From assembly GCA_040381555.1 (NCBI GenBank), contig JBEIHC010000089.1:1-11798 (forward strand): DNA of 11,798 nucleotides, given 5' to 3'. A program made the translations under genes and the position numbers. This document shows positions 6,711-11,798 of the stretch, one piece after another (position 1 is the first letter of the stretch; each line of letters starts with the position of its first letter). The stretch comes from CANHCC01 sp040381555 (GTDB taxonomy: Bacteria > Bacteroidota > Bacteroidia > J057 > RFSG01). The notes under the pieces are model-generated. The model worked only from the letters and a program-made list of their open reading frames with translations, was not told the origin of the DNA and ran no database searches.

Positions 6711-7337
6711 CTATTCTAATAATTCAATTGGTCCTTTTCCTTCGCGCAGAATTTCCCAGGTGCCATCCCCTTTACTGCAGTCTACGACTGTGGAGGGTAT
6801 ATTTCCTCCAAAGCCCCCATCAATGACAATATCAACCAATTTTTCATACTGCTCATGAATTAACTCCGGATCCGTTGTATATTCAATCAAAGCATCATTA
6901 TCTCGCAAACTGGTATTGACAATTGGGCTTCCTAATAAGCGAACCAACTCTAAAGGAATTTTATGATTCGGTACGCGTATTCCTACGGTTTTTTTATTGC
7001 TCTGAAAATATCTGGGTATCTGAGAGGATGCCTCCAAAATAAAAGTAAACGGCCCGGGTAAGGAACGCTTCATCATTTTATACAAGGGAGTAGTAACATG
7101 AATGGCATACTCGGAGATATTACTTAAATCGCTGCAAATACAGGAAAAAGAAGCTTTCTCAGGCTTGATTCCTTTGATACGACAAATCTTTTCGATGGCT
7201 TTTCGATTCCGTATGTCGCATCCAATTCCATATACGGTGTCGGTGGGATAAATAATTACGCCTCCAGATTCCAAGCACTCCACAACTTGCCTGAGCAGTC
7301 GTTCGGGGGGATTATCTGGATGGATGGAGAGCAGCAT
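6711..7337 (-). CDS. yciO: YciO-type Sua5/YciO/YrdC family protein (putative L-threonylcarbamoyladenylate synthase)
   Basis: A 208-residue single-domain protein. Motifs: YPTDTVYGIG (30-39), RIKGIKPEKASFS (53-65), LPGPFTF (93-99), KTVGIRVPNH (116-125), NTSLR (141-145), PSTVVD (181-186) and LREGKG (197-202). These form the nucleotide and bicarbonate/threonine site of the family that makes threonylcarbamoyl-AMP, used for the t6A modification at position 37 of ANN-decoding tRNAs. The N terminus SIHPDNPPERLL closely resembles E. coli YciO (IHPDNP), so it belongs to the YciO branch, whose physiological role is less sure than that of TsaC; a second TsaC/Sua5 may exist elsewhere in the genome. ATG at 7337 is preferred over a TTG at 7349 because the latter overlaps a -7-like element and adds four residues not expected in the family. 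Confidence 0.9.
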   Translation of the reverse strand: MLLSIHPDNPPERLLRQVVECLESGGVIIYPTDTVYGIGCDIRNRKAIEKICRIKGIKPEKASFSCICSDLSNISEYAIHVTTPLYKMMKRSLPGPFTFILEASSQIPRYFQSNKKTVGIRVPNHKIPLELVRLLGSPIVNTSLRDNDALIEYTTDPELIHEQYEKLVDIVIDGGFGGNIPSTVVDCSKGDGTWEILREGKGPIELLE

Positions 7338-7346
7338 ACTAGGGTA

Positions 7347-7354
7347 CAAAAATA
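7347..7354 (-). promoter_or_regulatory. TATTTTTG, perfect match to the Bacteroidota -7 element
   Basis: On the minus strand TATTTTTG fits TAnnTTTG exactly and ends 9 nt before the yciO-type ATG at 7337. A clear -33 TTTG at the usual distance is missing; the best candidate falls inside the palindromic repeat. If used, the mRNA leader would be only a few nucleotides long. Confidence 0.3.
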
Positions 7355-7367
7355 CACAAATACAAAT

Positions 7368-7411
7368 GGTTAGATACTAACCCCCGGTTAGATACTAACT
7401 CCCGGGTTAAC
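7368..7411. repeat. Palindromic tandem repeat copy B behind lspA
   Basis: Two 15-nt units, GGTTAGATACTAACC (7368-7382) and GGTTAGATACTAACT (7386-7400), are each followed by CCC, giving an 18-bp period, and then GGGTTAAC (7404-7411) starts a decayed third unit. Each unit is itself a hairpin (GGTTAG-ATA-CTAACC). The block lies 17 nt after the lspA stop on the minus strand, matching the placement of copy A behind the M3 peptidase gene. It could be a REP-like 3' mRNA element or a member of a mobile palindrome family. Confidence 0.8.
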
Positions 7412-7428
7412 GATACCTGATTTCGTAT

Positions 7429-8121
7429 TTAGGATTCTGTTTGCTCGGTTGGGGGAATATTTTCTGGGGATTGGCTAGAATCAACACTGGAGGTCTGACC
7501 TTCTTCTACCGGAAAGACAAAGAGTTTCTTTTGAAAAATAATGATGGCTACGATTCCGACTGAAATTGCTGCGTCAGCGATATTGAAAATTGGCCAGAAG
7601 GAGTAGTATTCATTCCCTATAAAAGGCACCCAAGAAGGAAGGTATCCTTGCCAGATATCCAAATAGAACATATCAACTACACGGCCATGGAAAAGCCCCC
7701 CTTCATAATCATTCATCTCTGAAAACCATACACCATAAAACAATCGGTCGATGATATTACCAATTGCGCCTCCTAAAATCATTGAAACATAAATGGGCAA
7801 GGCGGTGGAAATACCTTTTAAACTGCGCAGATAGTAGATGATAAAACCCACAGCCACCACAGAAAATATACTCAGAATCATCTTGGCTGTATAATCGGAC
7901 AATTCAGGATTATCCATAAAAATACCTAAGACGGCTTCATAAACATGGGCAATGGTCAGACCAAAAGCAGCTCCGGGATTTTCAATAAAATGAATCTTAA
8001 AGAAATCTCCCAAAACTGGAATTTCCTGACCAATCATCATATTCATTTTAACAATGAGTTTGACAATCTGATCTATCAGTACTATCAGACTGATGATGAT
8101 AAAATTACGATAACGAACCAC
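7429..8121 (-). CDS. lspA: Lipoprotein signal peptidase (signal peptidase II)
   Basis: A 230-residue inner-membrane aspartyl protease that removes the signal peptide from diacylglyceryl-modified prolipoproteins. Conserved blocks: IDQIVK (16-21) in helix 1, ENPGAAFG (47-54), GGAIGNIIDR (117-126), GRVVDMFY (146-153) and FNIADAAISVG (179-189). The catalytic pair is expected to be D150 and D183. Four membrane helices are visible. It is longer than the roughly 160 residues of E. coli LspA because of an insert around 63-79, another between the VVD and IAD blocks, and a polar Ser/Pro/Glu tail after residue 203, all plausible for this phylum. It starts at GTG 8121 with a strong Shine-Dalgarno; no ATG is available before residue 26. 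It lies 5 bp after the DksA-like gene. Confidence 0.95.
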   Translation of the reverse strand: MVRYRNFIIISLIVLIDQIVKLIVKMNMMIGQEIPVLGDFFKIHFIENPGAAFGLTIAHVYEAVLGIFMDNPELSDYTAKMILSIFSVVAVGFIIYYLRSLKGISTALPIYVSMILGGAIGNIIDRLFYGVWFSEMNDYEGGLFHGRVVDMFYLDIWQGYLPSWVPFIGNEYYSFWPIFNIADAAISVGIVAIIIFQKKLFVFPVEEGQTSSVDSSQSPENIPPTEQTES

Positions 8122-8126
8122 TCTGA

Positions 8127-8558
8127 TTAATCCTCCAGGGTATGATCGTTTTTGAGCATTTGTTTACCTTCAAGAGAGAGCATGGTATGCGGAACAATCT
8201 TGAGGCGCTTGGCAGGAATTAATTTACCCGTAATTCGGCAACGACCATAAGATCCATTCTCAATACGAATAAGTGCTTTCTCGAGATTGCCTATGAATTT
8301 AGCCTCTCTTGCCATAAACATCTCTGTTTGCTCTTTATCTAAAGTTTCAGAACCAAACTCAGTCATATTATAACTGTCAGAGCCAATCTCATTACTTTCT
8401 TGAAGGCTTTCTTGAAGGCGTTTCAACTCCTTCCGGGCTTCCTCTACTTTCTCAAGAATAATTTGACGAAACTCTTCTAGTTCCGCCTTGCTATAATGAG
8501 ATTTTACTTCTTCTACAGCTTCAGAAGCATTTTCTTTTTTGTCTTTTTTTGTGCTCAT
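8127..8558 (-). CDS. DksA/TraR-family protein with degenerate zinc finger
   Basis: A 143-residue protein: a charged N terminus, a long helical coiled-coil region (about 22-100) and a C-terminal finger, YGRCRITGKLIPAKRLKIVPH (104-124). DksA proteins enter the RNA polymerase secondary channel and tune initiation with ppGpp. Of the four finger cysteines only C107 remains; the other expected positions are T110, S128 and G131, so zinc binding is unlikely. Cysteine-poor versions are usual in Bacteroidota, so this is not decay. I chose ATG at 8558 because it overlaps the ileS TGA as ATGA; an in-frame start at 8585 would add nine residues inside ileS. Position between ileS and lspA suggests growth-linked expression. 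Confidence 0.88.
   Translation of the reverse strand: MSTKKDKKENASEAVEEVKSHYSKAELEEFRQIILEKVEEARKELKRLQESLQESNEIGSDSYNMTEFGSETLDKEQTEMFMAREAKFIGNLEKALIRIENGSYGRCRITGKLIPAKRLKIVPHTMLSLEGKQMLKNDHTLED
8131..8136 (-). promoter_or_regulatory. Strong Shine-Dalgarno (GGAGGA) for lspA
   Basis: GGAGGA on the minus strand sits 9 nt upstream of the lspA GTG, inside the last codons of the DksA-like gene. It supports the GTG at 8121 as the start. Such strong sites are uncommon in Bacteroidota genes and may compensate for the non-ATG start. Confidence 0.55.
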
Positions 8559-11500
8559 GATACTTTGGTAATTCGAATTGTACAAGGGATATCATTGATT
8601 TCAACAGTTACTCCATCGGGAACATCTGATGCCAGTTCAAGTGATATCGCCAAAGTTTCGGTGCAAATATAGTCTTTATATTCTGTCAGGGCTTCAATCC
8701 ATTCAGAATTATTGATAATCAACAGGTTAATACGATCGGTTACTTCTAAACCGCTGTCTTTCCGCAAATTCTGGATACGATTAACGAACTCACGGGCATA
8801 GCCTTCCCGAATAAGTTCAGGAGTCAGAGAAATGTCCAAAGCTACTGTCAACTTACCATTTCCGGCAACCGACCAGCCTGGAATATCCTCCGAAAGAATT
8901 TCTACTTCTGCTCGGGTAATTTCCATCGTTTTGTCACCGGCCTTAACGAAAACCTTTCCGTTTTGTTCCATTTCTTGGATTTCGTCCTTCCCCCATTCCT
9001 GTATGCGGGCAGAAACCTCCTTCAACATTGGCCCAGCCTTAGGCCCCAAGACTTTGAAATTTGGCTTGGCCTTTTTCACCACTATTCCGCTATCATCTGT
9101 AATTAACTCAATCTTCTTGATGTTTACCTCTGAGCGAATTAATTCTTCTACTTTACGGATATGGTCTGCTAGTTGAGCATCGGATGCGGGAATCAAAATC
9201 CTGCTTAAAGGCTGACGGATTTTCAAATCTACTTTTCTCCTTAAGCTTCTCACCAATGAACAAATATCCTGAGCCGTACTCATGCGATACTCCAAATCCT
9301 TGCGGATGTAAGCAGGATTGACCTCAGGCCAGTTTCCAAGATGAATAGATTCCGGATTTTCGTTTCCAGGAATAGGAGCGGTTAAATGACGGTACAATTG
9401 CTCGGGCAAGAAAGGGGCAATCGGACTCATGAGAATGCAAACAGTTTTCAGGCACTCATACAAAGTTTCATAGGCCGCCTGTTTGTCTGCAGTCATTTCA
9501 CCCTTCCAGAAACGACGACGAGATAAGCGCACAAACCAATTAGATAGTTGCTCGATGGCGAATTCCTGAATGACTCTGGCTGCTCGTGTGGGGTCATAAT
9601 CTGAATAGGCGGCATCTGCTTCCTGTATCAACGAGTGCAATAGAGAAATGATCCATTGATCGGACTCGGGTCTCTCTGCTACCGGGATTAGTTTACGCTC
9701 CCCATATCGGAAGGCATCAATATTTGCATAGAGGGCAAAAAAGCTGTAGGTGTTGAATAAAGTACCAAACAACTTACGCCTGGTTTCGTCCAGAATTTCT
9801 TCGTTAAACTTTAAATTTTCCCAAGGCGGTGCATTCTCCACCATATACCAGCGCGTGCAATCAGCACCATATTTAGAGAGAATCATGAAAGGATCTACCG
9901 CATTCCCCAAACGCTTGGACATTTTGTTGCCGTTTTTATCCAGTACCAGCCCATTGGCAATCACATTCCGAAAGGCAACGGAATCTTCCAATAAAACAGC
10001 AATAGCATGCAGAGTAAAAAACCATCCTCTGGTTTGATCTACCCCTTCGGCAATAAAATCACCTGGAAAGGAATCTTTAAATAATTCTTGATTCTCAAAT
10101 GGGTAATGCCATTGTGCGAAAGGCATAGCACCGGAATCAAACCAGACATCAATTAAGTCTGGCTCTCTTTTTAATACCTTTCCGGAATCTGAAACCAAGA
10201 CAATTTCATCCACCCAAGGTCTATGCAAATCAATTTTCTCCTCCCAATGAGCAAGTATTTCTGCAGACAGTATTCCTGCTGAAATGGATTTTTGAACCTC
10301 CGTTTTCAACTCTTCAATTGAGCCGATGCATTTTATTTCACTGCGATCTTCACTGACCCAAATAGGTAGAGGAGTACCCCAATATCTGGAGCGGGAGAGA
10401 TTCCAATCCACCAGATTTTCCAGCCAGTTTCCAAACCTGCCAGTACCAGTTGATTCAGGTTTCCAGTGAATGGTTTTATTCAGCTCCACCATCCGGTCTT
10501 TCACGGCAGTAGTTTTGATAAACCAAGAATCAAGGGGATAATAGAGAACTGGTTTATCTGTACGCCAGCAGTGAGGATAGGAGTGTTCGTATTTCTCTAC
10601 TTTAAATGCCTTGTTCTCTGTTTTTAACTTGATCGAGATCAGTACATCGGTAGAGCGATAGTCTGGATCGGATTCATCTTTTCCCTCGTAATTCTTAACG
10701 AACATGCCGGCAAAGTCAGTAACTTCTTTTACGAAGCGGCCTTGCTTATCGACCAAAGGCATATCATATCCTGCTTCATCTTTCACCATCAACGGGGGAA
10801 TTCCCTGCTGTTTGGCAACCCGCATATCGTCTGAACCAAATGTTGGGGCGATATGGACAATACCGGTTCCATCTTCCGTTGTAACAAAATCTCCTGGAAT
10901 TACCCGAAAGGCGGGTGTTTCCGGTTGTACATAGGGCAGAAGTTGTTCGTATTCCATCCCTACCAGGTCTTTCCCTTTCCATTCACCGATTATTTTCCAG
11001 GGAATATTTCTATCCCCGGGAGTATAATCTTCCAGAGCTAATTCACCCAGTTTCTCGGAGAAATATTTACCAAACAACTCTTTCGCAAGGATAACCTTGA
11101 CAGGCTGAAAAGTATAGGGATTAAATGTTTGAACCTGAATGTAGGAAATGTTTACCCCCACAGCCAGAGCGGTATTAGAGGGAAGAGTCCAAGGAGTAGT
11201 GGTCCAAGCCAAGAAGAATTCGTTCTCCTTTCCTTTAATTTTAAACTGAGCGACTACCGAGGTATCTTTCACCATCCGATAGCATCCAGGCAGGTTCAAC
11301 TCATGGGAGGAAAGCCCTGTGCCGGCGGCGGGAGAATAAGGCTGAATGGTGTAGCCTTTATATAATAAATTTTTATCGAATAATCTTTTGAGCAGATGCC
11401 ATAAAGATTCAATGTATTCATTGGTATAGGTGATATAAGGATCTTGCAAATCCACCCAGTATCCCATACGGTTGGTGAGGTCATCCCAAACGGAGGTAAA

Positions 11501-11798
11501 CTCCATGACCGCTTCCCGGCAGGCTTTGTTGTAATCTGCGACGGAAATTTTCTTACCGATATCTTCTTTGGTGATTCCTAATTTCTTTTCTACTTGAAGT
11601 TCAACGGGCAGACCATGGGTGTCCCATCCTGCTTTTCTTTTTACCTGTTTGCCTTTAAGGGTTTGGTATCTGCAAAAAATATCTTTGATAGCCCGAGCCA
11701 TCACATGATGAATTCCGGGCATTCCATTAGCAGAAGGAGGTCCTTCATAAAAAGTGAAAGAGGGGCTTCCTTTTCTTTGTTCAATACTTTTTTGAAAA
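8555..11798 (-). CDS. ileS: Isoleucyl-tRNA synthetase, eukaryote-like type (N terminus outside window)
   Basis: The frame is open across the right edge, giving about 1080 residues; the visible protein begins FQKSIEQRKGSPSFTFYEG, so only a short N-terminal piece is missing. It charges tRNA-Ile with isoleucine. Landmarks in order: GPPSANGMPGIHHVMAR with the altered signature GIHH (11705-11716), GWDTHGLPVE, the editing-domain peptide TTPWTLPSN (near 11170-11204), GTGIVHIAPTFGSDD (near 10826-10871), NLSRSRYWGTPLPIW, the second signature KMSKR (9911-9925), and the anticodon-binding helix region NWFVRLSRRRFW (near 9500-9545). A cysteine-rich zinc finger at the C terminus, usual in E. coli-type enzymes, is absent. 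Together with the length this fits the IleRS2/eukaryote-like class. The TGA overlaps the DksA-like ATG. Confidence 0.95.
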   Translation of the reverse strand, partial: FQKSIEQRKGSPSFTFYEGPPSANGMPGIHHVMARAIKDIFCRYQTLKGKQVKRKAGWDTHGLPVELQVEKKLGITKEDIGKKISVADYNKACREAVMEFTSVWDDLTNRMGYWVDLQDPYITYTNEYIESLWHLLKRLFDKNLLYKGYTIQPYSPAAGTGLSSHELNLPGCYRMVKDTSVVAQFKIKGKENEFFLAWTTTPWTLPSNTALAVGVNISYIQVQTFNPYTFQPVKVILAKELFGKYFSEKLGELALEDYTPGDRNIPWKIIGEWKGKDLVGMEYEQLLPYVQPETPAFRVIPGDFVTTEDGTGIVHIAPTFGSDDMRVAKQQGIPPLMVKDEAGYDMPLVDKQGRFVKEVTDFAGMFVKNYEGKDESDPDYRSTDVLISIKLKTENKAFKVEKYEHSYPHCWRTDKPVLYYPLDSWFIKTTAVKDRMVELNKTIHWKPESTGTGRFGNWLENLVDWNLSRSRYWGTPLPIWVSEDRSEIKCIGSIEELKTEVQKSISAGILSAEILAHWEEKIDLHRPWVDEIVLVSDSGKVLKREPDLIDVWFDSGAMPFAQWHYPFENQELFKDSFPGDFIAEGVDQTRGWFFTLHAIAVLLEDSVAFRNVIANGLVLDKNGNKMSKRLGNAVDPFMILSKYGADCTRWYMVENAPPWENLKFNEEILDETRRKLFGTLFNTYSFFALYANIDAFRYGERKLIPVAERPESDQWIISLLHSLIQEADAAYSDYDPTRAARVIQEFAIEQLSNWFVRLSRRRFWKGEMTADKQAAYETLYECLKTVCILMSPIAPFLPEQLYRHLTAPIPGNENPESIHLGNWPEVNPAYIRKDLEYRMSTAQDICSLVRSLRRKVDLKIRQPLSRILIPASDAQLADHIRKVEELIRSEVNIKKIELITDDSGIVVKKAKPNFKVLGPKAGPMLKEVSARIQEWGKDEIQEMEQNGKVFVKAGDKTMEITRAEVEILSEDIPGWSVAGNGKLTVALDISLTPELIREGYAREFVNRIQNLRKDSGLEVTDRINLLIINNSEWIEALTEYKDYICTETLAISLELASDVPDGVTVEINDIPCTIRITKVS

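Noticed and set aside
8559..8585. Nine-residue N-terminal extension of the DksA-like protein
   Set aside because: It would overlap ileS by 31 bp, while ATG 8558 makes a typical 4-bp ATGA overlap.
10704..11365. Several plus-strand frames of 60-80 codons within ileS
   Set aside because: They lie antisense to strongly conserved synthetase motifs and show no family features.

Overview
The window looks like Bacteroidota chromosome, probably from an environmental lineage near Cytophagales, Chitinophagales or Saprospiria; the exact order cannot be read from it. The signs are: AT-leaning DNA with A/T-rich gaps and mostly weak ribosome binding sites, an ISAon1-type two-gene transposase, an ileS / DksA-like / lspA cluster in the order I associate with this phylum, a DksA-like protein that has lost most of its zinc-finger cysteines, a long eukaryote-like isoleucyl-tRNA synthetase, and -7 elements resembling TAnnTTTG. 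Every gene I accept lies on the minus strand, so transcription runs from high to low coordinates.

Layout from right to left. (1) 11798-7429: ileS (5' end outside the window), a DksA/TraR-like regulator and lspA, joined by a 4-bp ATGA overlap and a 5-bp gap. This is a housekeeping cluster for tRNA charging, transcription control and lipoprotein maturation. (2) 7428-7338: a short gap with a tandem palindromic repeat next to the lspA stop. (3) 7337-6335: a YciO/Sua5-type protein and a 124-residue protein of unknown function, 1 bp apart. (4) 6334-5916: about 420 bp without a convincing gene, holding a TTAGTGG heptamer array at its right end and a candidate promoter at its left end. (5) 5915-5025: an EamA-type membrane transporter. 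(6) 4850-936: a TPR protein, a ComA-type phosphosulfolactate synthase and an M3-family metallopeptidase, packed with a 4-bp overlap and a 7-bp gap, so very likely one operon. (7) 935-735: a gap with a second copy of the palindromic repeat. (8) 734-1: one end of an ISAon1-like insertion sequence whose second transposase gene leaves the window.

Most of the window is ordinary core genome. Three points stand out. The synthetase has GIHH where class I enzymes have HxGH, the exchange linked in IleRS2 enzymes to very strong mupirocin resistance. A short palindromic repeat of about 18 nt period recurs just behind two operon ends, and its ACTAAC core is shared with the heptamer array in a third gap. 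A sulfonate-forming enzyme sits in a tight operon with a TPR protein and a peptidase. I found no tRNA, rRNA, CRISPR array or obvious defence or secretion system.
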